DNA of 64,000 bases, taken from contig JAKGBX010000002.1 of the NCBI GenBank assembly GCA_021555075.1, positions 677,001 to 741,000 of the forward strand. The letters run 5' to 3'. Source of the DNA: Rhodobacteraceae bacterium LMO-JJ12 (GTDB lineage Bacteria; Pseudomonadota; Alphaproteobacteria; Rhodobacterales; Rhodobacteraceae). Numbering within the stretch: position 1 is the first letter of the stretch; each line of letters starts with the position of its first letter. This document shows, in pieces, positions 1 to 9,089 of the stretch. The notes beneath the pieces were generated by a model. It made no database searches, was not told where the DNA came from, and worked only from the letters and a program-made list of their open reading frames with translations. The position numbers and the translations under genes are program-made.

Positions 1-246
1 GGCAACACGGCGCGCCAGCGCGAACTCGATCAGGGGTTGATGGAAGTGGGGCGCGCCGCCGATTTTGTGCTGATGGACCAGGCCCAGCATGCGCCGGGCA
101 AGAATATGCTCGAATCGGTGCAACTGGGTAATCTGCCGGGCGTGGGGATGACCGTGATTGATGGTGCGGTGCGAAGCTTGCGCAGTCGTAACACCCCGCC
201 CGCCACGCGCCTGCCGGAGATCACCAAAGGGCGTCTGACTGCCTGA
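1..246 (+). CDS. Amidohydrolase-family protein, C-terminal part (cut by window start)
   Basis: The reading frame is open from base 1 and stops at 244-246, so only the last 81 residues are visible. They contain a typical amidohydrolase tail: a short segment reading ADFVLMD, then NLPGVGMTVIDG and a terminal arginine-rich stretch. This resembles the small beta-sandwich domain that closes metal-dependent amidohydrolases, including enamidase-like enzymes of nicotinate breakdown. The metal-binding residues lie in the missing part, so the substrate cannot be named. The family call rests on the tail only; the enamidase comparison is from memory of the family. Confidence 0.55.
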   Translation, partial: GNTARQRELDQGLMEVGRAADFVLMDQAQHAPGKNMLESVQLGNLPGVGMTVIDGAVRSLRSRNTPPATRLPEITKGRLTA

Positions 247-253
247 CGATGCG

Positions 254-275
254 CTTCATCTTGCCCAAAATATCC
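254..275. repeat. Dispersed 22-nt intergenic repeat, copy 1
   Basis: The sequence CTTCATCTTGCCCAAAATAT lies in the gap after the amidohydrolase. Near-identical copies occur at 22534-22555 (opposite orientation) and 52012-52033. All three lie outside genes. It looks like a dispersed intergenic element of the genome; its role is unknown. Confidence 0.5.
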
Positions 276-402
276 ACCGCGCAACGCTGCCACAGGTGCG
301 CGGCTTGCAATTTGGGCAGACCAGTGGACTTTGACTGGGGCCGAGCGGAGCGAGGCCCCCCGCGACGCCGTTAGGCGGCGCAACCCCTCGGGTGCGCCCG
401 TT

Positions 403-1719
403 TTAGCGAATGTACCGCGCCGGGGAATAGGGCGTCATGTCGAGATTGGGGCGGTGCCCCGAAATCATCTGCGCAAGCATCCGACCGGTTTTGGGACCGC
501 CGGTCAAACCAACATGATGATGTCCGAAACCGACCCAGGCGCCCTTGAGTCCTGGCACTTCGCCGATGGCGGGGATCGAATCGGCGGGGGCGGGTCGGTG
601 ACCCATCCATTCGGTTTCTTGTGCCCAGCTCAGATTGGGTAACACCCGCGCGAGATGGCGGCGCAACATCGCCGTGGGCGCTTTGGAGGCAGGGGCGTCA
701 AGACCGCCAAGCTCGACCACGCCGGCAAGGCGCAGGCGGCCTTCCATCGGGGTCATCACGAATTTACCCGCCGCCACCATGACCGGAGAGCGCGGCATCG
801 CCGAGGGCTGCCAAAGCTCGACATGATAGCCCCGCTCGGTTTCCAGCGGCACATTGAGGCCAAGCTTGGCGCCGAGTGCCTTTGACCACGCGCCGGTGGC
901 CAGCACGACACCGTCGCAGGGGATCGTCTCGCCACCTCCGCGCACGCCGGTGATGCGTCCGTTGGCTTGGGCGAAATCGGTGACGGTGGCCTTGATCATC
1001 TTTGCGCCATTGGCCAGCGCATGCGCGGCGAGGGCTTTGACATAGGCGCCCGGGTCGCTGATCCGCCCGTGATCGCCGAGACGCGCGGCAAAGCCGACCT
1101 TGTCAGAGAAAATCGGATCGTAGCGTGCTAGCGCGTCGCGCTCTAACTCGTCCCATTCAAAGCCGAGTTCGCGACGGACCTGCCAGCTAAAGGCGTCATG
1201 GGCGAAATCGGCGCGGTCGCGGTAGAGGAAGAGGTAATCCGAAGGCACGATCCAGCGCTCGGCGCCAGTGCTTTCGGCCAAAGCCAGATGATCGTTGAGG
1301 CTGTCACCGATCACGCCTTTGAGCGCCGCAGCGATACGGCGGGCCTCGGCGGCGGTGGCATGGGAGAGGAATTTGGCGAGCCAGGGCATGAGCCGGGGCA
1401 GGTAGCCCCATTTCATGAACAACGGCTGATCGCGCCCAAGCAGCATGCCGGGGGCTTTCAGCATCAGACCCGGTTCTGTCACCGGCACCACGGCGCAGGA
1501 GGCCAGAAGCCCAGCATTGCCATAGCTTGCGGCCTCGCCCGCCTGCGTCTCGCGTTCGATCAGCAAGACCTTGTGACCGGCGCGTTGCAGCCAGATCGCG
1601 GTTGAAACTCCGACGATACCGGCCCCGATGATGGCAATGGTTTTTGGCTGATCCTGCAAGACGCGCGCTCCCTTGGTGGCGTGTTCAACGTGACGCGGGT
1701 AGCGCGGTTTTTCAAACAT
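403..1719 (-). CDS. FAD-dependent amine/amino-acid oxidoreductase, DadA-like
   Basis: This is a DAO-fold flavoenzyme of about 438 residues that would oxidise an amine or D-amino acid and pass electrons to the membrane chain. The dinucleotide-binding motif IIGAGIVGVS lies near residue 30, followed by the acidic ribose-binding ERE. A glycine-rich FAD-contacting segment near the C-terminus includes GFGHHHVGLTGGPKTG. I chose the ATG at 1719; an upstream in-frame start would run into the divergent gene at 1838. No clear ribosome binding site precedes 1719, so the exact start is uncertain. The substrate is not deducible. D-amino acid dehydrogenase is the nearest well-known relative, but DadA-like paralogues act on many amines. 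Confidence 0.75.
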   Translation of the reverse strand: MFEKPRYPRHVEHATKGARVLQDQPKTIAIIGAGIVGVSTAIWLQRAGHKVLLIERETQAGEAASYGNAGLLASCAVVPVTEPGLMLKAPGMLLGRDQPLFMKWGYLPRLMPWLAKFLSHATAAEARRIAAALKGVIGDSLNDHLALAESTGAERWIVPSDYLFLYRDRADFAHDAFSWQVRRELGFEWDELERDALARYDPIFSDKVGFAARLGDHGRISDPGAYVKALAAHALANGAKMIKATVTDFAQANGRITGVRGGGETIPCDGVVLATGAWSKALGAKLGLNVPLETERGYHVELWQPSAMPRSPVMVAAGKFVMTPMEGRLRLAGVVELGGLDAPASKAPTAMLRRHLARVLPNLSWAQETEWMGHRPAPADSIPAIGEVPGLKGAWVGFGHHHVGLTGGPKTGRMLAQMISGHRPNLDMTPYSPARYIR

Positions 1720-1837
1720 GATCTGGGCCGGTGCGCAATTTTGCAGGGTCGCCGTGACCGGCGCGGCCCTTGGAATCGGTGCGTACTGGTAGTATCGAGT
1801 TTGAGAGATGCGGCGAACAGATGGACGGAGGTGGCAC

Positions 1838-2374
1838 ATGAATATTGCCTATTGCATGGCCAACCGGCGTGGTGGCACTGATCTCTTGTTGCAGGAGGTG
1901 GCCGGGTTTGCCCGTGCGCGGGGGGTGAAGACCTGTGGTCTTGTGCAGATCAACACTGAATGTCAGCCGGACGGCCCTTGCGACATGGACGTGCAGATTC
2001 TTCCAGATGGGCCGGTGATCCGAATTTCGCAGTCTCTGGGACGCGGATCGCGCGGGTGTCGGCTGGACAGTCCGGCGCTGGAAGATGCGGCGGGGCAGGT
2101 GGCAGCGGCGCTTGAGAAGGGCGCGGATCTTATGATCATCAACAAGTTCGGCAAGAGCGAGGCAGAGGGCAATGGGCTGCGCGCGGTGATCGCCGAGGCG
2201 ATTGCGCGGGACGTGCCGGTTCTTGTAGGGCTGAACGTCGCCAATGAAGCCGCGTTTGAGGCATTTTCGGGCGGCTTGGCGCATAAGTTGACGCCCGAGA
2301 TCAAATCGGTTTGCGAATGGGTTCTGGCCGTGACCGGGCGCGGGTCGGCGGATGTAATTGAAGCGGCTGAGTAG
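1838..2374 (+). CDS. DUF2478-family protein
   Basis: A soluble protein of 178 residues beginning MNIAYCMANRRGG, matching the DUF2478 family, whose N-terminus looks like a degenerate nucleotide-binding loop. A second conserved block reads LMIINKFGKSEAEGNG. The start at 1838 is favoured by GGAGGTGG a few bases upstream. The gene is divergent from the DadA-like gene and is followed by an ArgE-type gene after 20 bases, so the two may be cotranscribed. Members of this family sit near molybdenum or anaerobic-metabolism genes in other proteobacteria (from memory), which would suit a denitrifier. Its biochemical role is not established. Confidence 0.7.
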   Translation: MNIAYCMANRRGGTDLLLQEVAGFARARGVKTCGLVQINTECQPDGPCDMDVQILPDGPVIRISQSLGRGSRGCRLDSPALEDAAGQVAAALEKGADLMIINKFGKSEAEGNGLRAVIAEAIARDVPVLVGLNVANEAAFEAFSGGLAHKLTPEIKSVCEWVLAVTGRGSADVIEAAE

Positions 2375-2394
2375 GCGGTTTGGAGAGGTATCAA

Positions 2395-3555
2395 ATGGAT
2401 ATGTTGGAGAGCACCTGCGCGCATCTGGAGCGGTTGATCGCCTTTCCGACGATCTCCGCAGACAGCAATCTTGAGATGATGGTCTACCTGGCCGACCTTC
2501 TGGGTGATCTGGGCGCGCGGGTGGATTTGCAGCATGACGAGAGTGGCACCAAGGCCAATCTGATCGCCACGATCGGGCCGGACGTTGAGGGCGGTTTGAT
2601 GCTGTCGGGGCATAGTGACGTGGTGCCTGTGGCCGGGCAGGCCTGGACCAGTGACCCGTTTGAGATGATCGAGCGTGACGGCAAACTTTTTGGGCGCGGC
2701 ACCTGCGACATGAAGGGGTTTATTGCCGCCTGCATTGCTATGGCACCGCGATTTGCCGAGCGGGTGGGCGCGCGGCCTATCCATTTCGCGTTTACCCATG
2801 ACGAGGAGGTGGGTTGTCTCGGGGCGCGCCATCTGGTCGAGATGATGCGCGAGCGCGGGTTGCGACCGGGTATGGCGATCATTGGCGAGCCGACCGAGAT
2901 GCGCATCATCGAGGGGCATAAGGGCTGCTTTGAATACACCACGCATTTTCACGGGCTAGCCGGGCATGGATCGGACCCGGATGCGGGGGTGAATGCGGTG
3001 GAATACGCGGTGCGCTATGTTTCGCGGCTTTTGCAATTGAAAGATCAGTTGCGCGATAGGGTGCCCGAGGACAGCCGGTTTGAGCCGCCCTGGACCACGG
3101 TGAACGTGGGTGGCCTGCATGGCGGGGTAGCGCATAACGTGATCGTCGAGACGGCGGCGGTGGAATGGGAGATGCGGCCCGTGCAGAAGGCGGACGCAGA
3201 TTTCGTCAAGTCGGACCTTTTGGCCTATTGCGAGGAGGATCTGCTTCCAGCGATGCGCGCGGTTTGTCCTGAGGCAAGGATTGAAACGCAAGTGATTGGC
3301 GAGGTCGAGGGGTTGATACCGGCAGACGAGAACGAGGCGCGCCAGATTGTTGCCGAGTTGACCGGAGCTAATGGTGCTGGGCTGGTACCGTTTGGCACGG
3401 AGGCCGGGATTTTCCAGAGCTTTGGCATGGATGTGGTGGTTTGCGGGCCCGGTTCAATCGAGCAGGCGCATAAGGCGGATGAATTTGTTTCCCGCGATGA
3501 ATTGGGAAAATGTCTGAGTATGTTGGAGAAGCTGTCACTTCGCATGGCCGGATAG
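2395..3555 (+). CDS. argE: M20 deacylase, acetylornithine deacetylase type (ArgE)
   Basis: A di-zinc M20-family amidohydrolase of 386 residues that would cleave N-acetylornithine or a similar N-acyl amino acid. Visible signatures are SGHSDVVPV (metal-binding His and catalytic Asp), GRGTCDMKG (bridging Asp) and HDEEVG (catalytic Glu plus metal Glu). A C-terminal HKADEF supplies the last ligand His. The ATG at 2395 is preceded by GGAGAG at good spacing, better than the TTG 15 bases upstream. Length and motif order match ArgE. Since alphaproteobacteria often carry several ArgE-like paralogues used in catabolism, the arginine-biosynthesis role is probable but not certain. Confidence 0.75.
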   Translation: MDMLESTCAHLERLIAFPTISADSNLEMMVYLADLLGDLGARVDLQHDESGTKANLIATIGPDVEGGLMLSGHSDVVPVAGQAWTSDPFEMIERDGKLFGRGTCDMKGFIAACIAMAPRFAERVGARPIHFAFTHDEEVGCLGARHLVEMMRERGLRPGMAIIGEPTEMRIIEGHKGCFEYTTHFHGLAGHGSDPDAGVNAVEYAVRYVSRLLQLKDQLRDRVPEDSRFEPPWTTVNVGGLHGGVAHNVIVETAAVEWEMRPVQKADADFVKSDLLAYCEEDLLPAMRAVCPEARIETQVIGEVEGLIPADENEARQIVAELTGANGAGLVPFGTEAGIFQSFGMDVVVCGPGSIEQAHKADEFVSRDELGKCLSMLEKLSLRMAG

Positions 3556-3579
3556 GCGACCCCGGCGTCGCAACAGAAG

Positions 3580-3840
3580 TCAGGATTCGCCGGGGGTCTT
3601 TTCTGCCTCGGCAATCAGTGAGGCAATCCAGCGGGCGCCAAGCCATGTTGCCGGGATCGAGAGCGGCAGGGTGATCAGAGCGGCCATATGGGGCGAGATT
3701 GCAGCGAACCCGAGCGGCTGTAACAGCAGGAAAACGAAGAAGACGTTGACCCCTACGCCGCCGTAGGCGAAGGGGAAGATGACCGCGCAGAGCTTCAGGC
3801 TTGGCTTGGGGCTTGGCTTGGATTTGGACGGGGTGCTCAT
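3580..3840 (-). CDS. Small two-helix membrane protein
   Basis: A protein of 86 residues with a Lys/Ser/Pro-rich N-terminus, followed by two hydrophobic stretches (about residues 17-45 and 50-75) that look membrane-spanning. Its ATG overlaps the stop codon of the upstream CbiX-like gene by 4 bases, a sign of translational coupling. I do not recognise the family. The position suggests it is made together with the chelatase-like protein. A role in metal or tetrapyrrole handling would be inference only. Confidence 0.55.
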   Translation of the reverse strand: MSTPSKSKPSPKPSLKLCAVIFPFAYGGVGVNVFFVFLLLQPLGFAAISPHMAALITLPLSIPATWLGARWIASLIAEAEKTPGES

Positions 3841-4583
3841 GCGGCGTGTCTTTCTGTGGCGTGGCGTCTGAGGCTGTTTGCGATCAGGGCGGGCAGGCCG
3901 CTGGCTTGGGCCAGGACGGGCAGAACGGGGCCGTCGAATTTTGCCTCGGCCAAGGCTTGGGGCAGATCGGTGAGCACATGGCCGGCCTTCATGGCAAAGA
4001 ACGGAAGGCAGATCGCCTGACCCAGATCGCGGGCGGTTTCGCCAAGATAGGGGGGCTGTTCGATAAAGCCTGTAACGGTGCGGCGAAAACCCAGGACATG
4101 ACCGAGCAGCTTTGCCGTGACGAGCGCGCTTTCGGAGCTGGCAGGGCGAAGGGATTTGCTGCCGTGGGCGGCGAGCAGGAGGGTTGTATCGCCTGCATCC
4201 CAGTCACGCTGTGCAAGTACAGCGCGCAGTATGTCAGCGAAAAGGTCGGGCAGGGCAGGATCAACGCCAGTGGGTGGCAAGACATGGGCCGGGTGATCGC
4301 CAATCCGTTTGATCAGGTGGGTTTCGGTGAACCAGCCACGGGCCATGAAGAACGGGTAGATCAACGGGTTTTCGACCCGGCCGAGGGCGGCCTCGAAAGC
4401 TCCCGGGTTGGCCAGCGTCGTGCCTTCGATGCGCCAACCGGGCAGGTGATGCGCCACTTTGGTGGCCAGTCCCTGCATGACGCGTTCGTGTGGGGCAGGG
4501 TCAGAGGGGCTGCCATGGGCCACGATGATTGCGACCGGCGCGGCGTCGGAGGTGTTTGGAAAGCTCTGAGGTGATTGGGGCAT
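3837..4583 (-). CDS. Two-domain CbiX/SirB-like chelatase
   Basis: This protein of 248 residues belongs to the type II chelatase group (CbiX/SirB), which inserts Co or Fe into sirohydrochlorin-type tetrapyrroles. The family AHGS motif occurs twice, near residues 22-25 and 138-141, so both halves of the fold are present in one chain, as in long CbiX proteins. Other conserved pieces are YPFFMARGWF and CLPFFAMKAGHV. It lies directly upstream of, and divergent from, the nnrS-nor operon. Denitrification needs siroheme as the heme d1 precursor, so iron insertion into sirohydrochlorin is an attractive role here. That role is inferred from context. Confidence 0.7.
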   Translation of the reverse strand: MPQSPQSFPNTSDAAPVAIIVAHGSPSDPAPHERVMQGLATKVAHHLPGWRIEGTTLANPGAFEAALGRVENPLIYPFFMARGWFTETHLIKRIGDHPAHVLPPTGVDPALPDLFADILRAVLAQRDWDAGDTTLLLAAHGSKSLRPASSESALVTAKLLGHVLGFRRTVTGFIEQPPYLGETARDLGQAICLPFFAMKAGHVLTDLPQALAEAKFDGPVLPVLAQASGLPALIANSLRRHATERHAA

Positions 4584-4773
4584 TCTCGGTTTCCAGACTT
4601 GATACGTTTCGCCGGGTTTGATCGTGTATGTCTTTGGTCATGTTTGCCTGAAACATGCCTGTTTTTCCATAGTATACGGCATCAAAGGTGCGTGGGGGAG
4701 TTTGCGTCAGAAAGGCAATTGTCCCGCCCTTGGTGAGGCTTGGGGCAGTTTCACGCTTTGAACGCTTGCTCTC

Positions 4774-4787
4774 CTTGACTTTCGTTA
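4774..4787 (+). promoter_or_regulatory. NnrR/Dnr/FNR-type box upstream of nnrS
   Basis: The 14-mer TTGACTTTCGTTAA fits the CRP/FNR half-site pattern TTGAC-N4-GTTAA. It sits 119 bases before the nnrS start. The same 14-mer with one change in the spacer precedes norC, so the two units are probably under the same NO- or oxygen-responsive regulator. The rest of the 4584-4906 gap shows no gene. Confidence 0.65.
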
Positions 4788-4906
4788 AGGTGGTTTTTGC
4801 ATGGGTTCATCACAGTGGAGTTTACAACTTTGGTCAGGCATTGTGCCGCACGACGCTCATCATGAGCGCGTGCAGCCAGGGCCTTTAGCGGAAAAGCAGG
4901 CTCAAG

Positions 4907-6100
4907 ATGAACATGATCATGCGGGTTTTTTCAGCGGGCTACCGGATATTTTTTCTGCTGGCGGGGCTGTTTGCGGTGTTCGCCATGTTGGTCTGGGAAG
5001 GGTATCTGGGCATTCATGCGGCCGGTGGTCTGGTAAGTGACCTGCCGTTTGCGATGGCACCGCACTATTGGCACGCACATGAGATGATCTTTGGTTATGG
5101 CGCCGCCGTGATTGCCGGATTTTTGATGACCGCCGCGCCCAATTGGGTTGGGGGCAAGGGGGCGGGTCATGGCTTCTTCCTGCTGGCTGCAGGTGTCTGG
5201 GTTCTGGGACGAATCGCGGTCTGGTCTTCGGGGATGTTGCCGCCGATGGTTGTTGCGGTGGTCGATCTTGCCTTTGTGTTGGTGCTTTGGGTGAGAGTTC
5301 TGATGCTTCTGATGCAAAACCCCAAACCGCAACAGATGATCTTTCTGGTGGTTCTGGCGTTCTTCTGGGGGGCGAATCTGCGCGTGCATCTGGAATGGAT
5401 GGATTTGACCGGCGATGGCGCGGCCGAGGGGCTGCGGGCCGGGTTGCTGACAATTTCGGCGCTGATCATGGTGTTGGGCGGGCGGGTTACACCAGCCTTT
5501 ACGCGCAATGCGATGATGAAAGCGGGAGCTGAATTCAAAGACCTGCCGAGTGATTTGAAACCGGCAATGATTGTGGCGATTGCCTGTGCGTTGGGCCTGC
5601 CATTGCTGGCGCTTGTTGATCTGGGCGGGCCGGTTTTTGGCGCCGTGGCGATTGCCGCAGGTCTGGCGGCGCTGGTGCGGTTGAGCCGTTGGCAGAGTTT
5701 ATGGACAGTTCGACAACCGATTCTGTGGTCGCTGCATTTGGGATACGCCATGAACGCAGCCGGGCTGATCGTGCTTGGGCTTGCGGCGCTTGATATCGGC
5801 TCGGAGGTGGCGGCGTTGCACGTTTTGGGAATCGGTGCGGTCGGAGGCATGACTGTGGCTGTTATGTCGCGGGCGGCACTGGGTCATTCGGGACGCGCGC
5901 TTGTGGCGCCTTGGTCGGTGGCAATGGCTTATGTGCTGATTCCACTGGCTGCGATCGCGAGATTTGTGGCCTCGGGCTGGCCGGATTATTACTATCTCGG
6001 CGTTCTGTTTGCGGGGGCTTTATGGATCGCCGCTTTCGCTCTTTTTGTCATCGAACTCTGGCCGGTTTTCACCGGCGAGAGGAAGGGCGCTGTGGTCTAG
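4907..6100 (+). CDS. nnrS: NnrS-family heme-copper membrane protein
   Basis: A polytopic membrane protein of 397 residues with about twelve hydrophobic segments. It carries the NnrS signature HYWHAHEMIFGY near residue 53 and GGRVTPAFTRN near residue 190, which hold the conserved His and Arg residues. NnrS proteins are induced by NO and protect cells against nitrosative stress during denitrification. The gene lies directly before norC, with its own upstream regulatory box. The ATG at 4907 is used; a second ATG two codons later is possible. Confidence 0.9.
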   Translation: MNMIMRVFSAGYRIFFLLAGLFAVFAMLVWEGYLGIHAAGGLVSDLPFAMAPHYWHAHEMIFGYGAAVIAGFLMTAAPNWVGGKGAGHGFFLLAAGVWVLGRIAVWSSGMLPPMVVAVVDLAFVLVLWVRVLMLLMQNPKPQQMIFLVVLAFFWGANLRVHLEWMDLTGDGAAEGLRAGLLTISALIMVLGGRVTPAFTRNAMMKAGAEFKDLPSDLKPAMIVAIACALGLPLLALVDLGGPVFGAVAIAAGLAALVRLSRWQSLWTVRQPILWSLHLGYAMNAAGLIVLGLAALDIGSEVAALHVLGIGAVGGMTVAVMSRAALGHSGRALVAPWSVAMAYVLIPLAAIARFVASGWPDYYYLGVLFAGALWIAAFALFVIELWPVFTGERKGAVV

Positions 6101-6333
6101 AAGGCCCATGTAAGACAGGGGTCTGAGGGGCCTCGTGCTGCGGGTGAATTGCTGCGGCGCGTCGTTTCGCTTGGCAAAGCGGCAAATACGTAATGCTTTG
6201 ACGAATCGCACAAAAAATAGTCACATTAACATGGAAACTAAGTCGCTCGGTACGCGCGGCGCCGCCAATTATTCAAATCTTGCCCTTGGAGACGGGAAGA
6301 GATGTTGAGCCTTTTTGTAATATTCTTGCCGAG

Positions 6334-6347
6334 TTGACTTTAGTTAA
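6334..6347 (+). promoter_or_regulatory. NnrR/Dnr/FNR-type box upstream of norC
   Basis: TTGACTTTAGTTAA, a TTGAC-N4-GTTAA site, lies 65 bases before the norC ATG at 6413, a suitable distance for class II activation of norCBQDEF. It differs from the nnrS box only at one spacer position. No other gene-like sequence is seen in the 6101-6412 gap. Confidence 0.75.
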
Positions 6348-6412
6348 GGAACGTCGCGGTTCATCTGGCGCAATACAGCTTAGTCACACATGCAACGGGA
6401 AGGATGAACGCT

Positions 6413-6865
6413 ATGCGTGAAGTCATGACCAAGAGCATGGCCCGCAATATTTTTTATGGCGGATCATTGTTCTTTATTATCGTATTTTTGGGCCTCTCGG
6501 CCCATTCCCACAGATATATTCTCAACACTTCGACCAACACCGAGACGTTGACCGAGAGTGTCGCCGCAGGCAAACACCTGTGGGAGAAACATAACTGTGT
6601 TAACTGTCACACGATCCTGGGCGAGGGTGCCTATTTTGCCCCCGAACTGGCCAACGTGATGACGCGCTGGGGAGTTGATGGCGAGCCAGAAGAGGCGTTT
6701 GACGCGCTGAAAGGCTGGATGGACGCGATGCCGACAGGCGTCGAGGGTCGGCGCCAGATGCCGCAGTTCAACTTGACGGACGAAGAATACCGCGAACTCG
6801 CGGACTTCCTGCTTTGGGTCAACACGATCAAAGCGCAGGATTGGCCACCGAATGATGCGGGCTGA
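6413..6865 (+). CDS. norC: Nitric oxide reductase cytochrome c subunit
   Basis: NorC is the membrane-anchored c-type cytochrome that feeds electrons to NorB. This copy has 150 residues: an uncleaved N-terminal membrane anchor (about residues 12-30), the heme site CVNCH at 62-66, and a likely axial Met in RRQMPQF. The ATG at 6413 has GGGAAGGA at good spacing. An in-frame ATG at 6404 is too close to that site. It is 11 bases ahead of norB and starts the operon. Confidence 0.95.
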   Translation: MREVMTKSMARNIFYGGSLFFIIVFLGLSAHSHRYILNTSTNTETLTESVAAGKHLWEKHNCVNCHTILGEGAYFAPELANVMTRWGVDGEPEEAFDALKGWMDAMPTGVEGRRQMPQFNLTDEEYRELADFLLWVNTIKAQDWPPNDAG

Positions 6866-6876
6866 GGAGATACGCC

Positions 6877-8274
6877 ATGAAATATAAGACACAGAAAATC
6901 GCCCTGGCCTATTTCGTCACTGCAATGGCTCTATTTGCGGTGCAGGTGAGCATGGGTCTGATCATGGGTTGGATTTATGTCGATGGGAACTTCCTGACAG
7001 AAATCCTGCCCTTCAACATCGCAAGAATTCTGCATACGAACTCTCTGATTGTCTGGCTGTTGCTGGGCTTCTTCGGGGCCGCTTACTACTTGATCCCGGA
7101 GGAATCCGAGCGTGAGATTCATTCGACCAAGCTGGCCTATCTCCAGCTAGGTATCCTGATCCTCGGCACGGCAGGGGTCGTTCTGACCTATTTCTTCAAC
7201 CTCTTTGAAGGAAACTTCCTGCTTGGCAAAGAGGGGCGCGAGTTCCTTGAGCAGCCAAAATGGGTCAAGGCGGGCATCGTCGTGGCCGCTCTGATCTTCC
7301 TCTACAACATCTCGATGACAGTGTTGCAGGGTAAGAAAACCGCGATTGCCAACATCCTGTTGCTGGGTCTCTGGGCCATTGCATTGCTGTTCCTCTTCGC
7401 CTTCTACAACCCTGCCAACCTGGCGTTGGACAAGATGTATTGGTGGTATGTGGTTCACCTCTGGGTGGAAGCCACTTGGGAACTTGTCATGGCCTCTATC
7501 CTGGCTTTCTTGATGCTCAAGTTGACCGGGGTTGACCGCGAGATCGTTGAAAAGTGGCTCTATGTTATCATTGCCACGGCTCTGTTCTCGGGAATCCTGG
7601 GCACGGGTCACCACTATTACTGGATCGGCATGCCCGGTTACTGGCAGTGGATCGGCTCGATCTTCTCGGCACTTGAGGTGATTCCTTTCTTCGGGATGAT
7701 GGCCTTTACCTTTGTGATGGTCTGGAAGGGGCGTCGCGATCACCCGAACAAGGCAGCTCTCCTCTGGGCGCTGGGCTGTTCAACGCTGGCCTTTTTTGGT
7801 GCCGGTGTATGGGGCTTCCTGCACACGCTGCACGGTGTGAACTATTACACCCACGGCACGCAGATCACGGCGGCGCACGGTCACCTGGCCTTCTATGGTG
7901 CCTATGTCTGTATCAACCTGGCGATTATCACTTATGCGATGCCGATCCTTCGCGGACGTGACCCCTATAACCAAGTGCTCAACATGGCTGCCTTCTGGCT
8001 GATGTCGGGCGGGATGCTGTTCATGACCTTCACGCTGACCTTTGCTGGCACGGTGCAAACCCACCTGCAGCGCGTCAACGGCGAGTATTTCATGGACGTG
8101 CAGGATCAAATCTGGATCTTCTACGCCATGCGCTTTGGTTCTGGTGTTGCGGTTGTTTTGGGTGCGCTCTTGTTCATCTATGCGGTGCTTGTGCCCCGCA
8201 AAGAGTTGGTTCGCCCCGGCAAGCTGGAACGTGAGCGTCTTGAAAAAGACCCTGATCACGTGGCAGCGGAATGA
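6877..8274 (+). CDS. norB: Nitric oxide reductase catalytic subunit
   Basis: NorB is the heme-copper-oxidase-type subunit that reduces two NO to N2O at a heme b3 / non-heme iron site in the inner membrane. The protein has 465 residues and about twelve membrane helices. Family hallmarks include [19 protein letters not shown] with the low-spin heme His, [10 protein letters not shown] with the paired His for FeB, and [13 protein letters not shown] near the heme-ligand region. A GAGGAG ribosome binding site precedes the ATG. Its stop overlaps the norQ start (ATGA). Confidence 0.97.
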   Translation: MKYKTQKIALAYFVTAMALFAVQVSMGLIMGWIYVDGNFLTEILPFNIARILHTNSLIVWLLLGFFGAAYYLIPEESEREIHSTKLAYLQLGILILGTAGVVLTYFFNLFEGNFLLGKEGREFLEQPKWVKAGIVVAALIFLYNISMTVLQGKKTAIANILLLGLWAIALLFLFAFYNPANLALDKMYWWYVVHLWVEATWELVMASILAFLMLKLTGVDREIVEKWLYVIIATALFSGILGTGHHYYWIGMPGYWQWIGSIFSALEVIPFFGMMAFTFVMVWKGRRDHPNKAALLWALGCSTLAFFGAGVWGFLHTLHGVNYYTHGTQITAAHGHLAFYGAYVCINLAIITYAMPILRGRDPYNQVLNMAAFWLMSGGMLFMTFTLTFAGTVQTHLQRVNGEYFMDVQDQIWIFYAMRFGSGVAVVLGALLFIYAVLVPRKELVRPGKLERERLEKDPDHVAAE

Positions 8275-9089
8275 CCGGCATGAACGCCACATATGACAAG
8301 AAGGAGGGGGCGGCTGACGCCCCCTTCTATCTGCCACAGGGTGATGAATGCGAAATCTTCGCAGCCGCCCATGAAAACAATCTGCCGGTCCTTCTCAAGG
8401 GACCGACGGGATGCGGCAAGACCCGCTTTGTGGCCCATATGGCCGCGAGATTGGGACGCCCGCTCTATACCGTGGCATGCCACGATGATCTTTCCGCCGC
8501 CGACCTGATCGGGCGCTACCTGTTGAAGGGGGGCGAGACGATTTGGGTGGATGGCCCGCTAACCCGCGCAGTGCGCGAGGGTGCGATTTGCTATCTCGAT
8601 GAGGTGGTCGAGGCACGCAAGGACGTAACGGTTGTGCTTCACCCGCTGACTGATGATCGGCGAATCCTACCAATTGATCGGACCGGTGAAGAACTGGAAG
8701 CGGCGCCTGGCTTTATGTTGGTGGCGTCATATAACCCCGGCTATCAGAATATCCTCAAGACGCTCAAACCCTCGACACGGCAACGTTTTCTATCGGTTGA
8801 ATTTGACTTCCCGGCACCCGATTTTGAAATCGACGTTGTTGCGCGCGAAAGCGGATTGTCAGAGGATCAGGTGAAACCGCTGGTTCGGCTGGCGGGCAAG
8901 CTGCGCGATCTCAAAGGGCAGGATCTGGAGGAAGGGGTATCGACCCGTCTGGTGATCTATGCCGCGACATTGGTGGCGCAGGGCATGCCGATGGAGCGTG
9001 CCATTCTGGCCGCGATGATCGAGCCGCTGACCGATGACGCAGATGTCAAACGTGGGCTGCTCGACCTTGTGACCGCCGTGATCGGGTGA
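8271..9089 (+). CDS. norQ: NorQ, MoxR-type AAA+ ATPase for NOR maturation
   Basis: NorQ works with NorD as a chaperone-like ATPase that inserts the non-heme iron into NorB. The protein has 272 residues, with Walker A GPTGCGKT near residue 45, Walker [11 protein letters not shown] near residue 107, and sensor residues further on. It overlaps norB by 4 bases and norD by 4 bases, so translation of the three is coupled. A second in-frame ATG at 8280 is an alternative start. Confidence 0.93.
   Translation: MTGMNATYDKKEGAADAPFYLPQGDECEIFAAAHENNLPVLLKGPTGCGKTRFVAHMAARLGRPLYTVACHDDLSAADLIGRYLLKGGETIWVDGPLTRAVREGAICYLDEVVEARKDVTVVLHPLTDDRRILPIDRTGEELEAAPGFMLVASYNPGYQNILKTLKPSTRQRFLSVEFDFPAPDFEIDVVARESGLSEDQVKPLVRLAGKLRDLKGQDLEEGVSTRLVIYAATLVAQGMPMERAILAAMIEPLTDDADVKRGLLDLVTAVIG

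Noticed and set aside
6190-6220. Second FNR-like site before norC (TTTGACGAATCGCACAA)
   Set aside because: Only one half-site fits and the spacing is wrong. The site at 6334 is clearly better.
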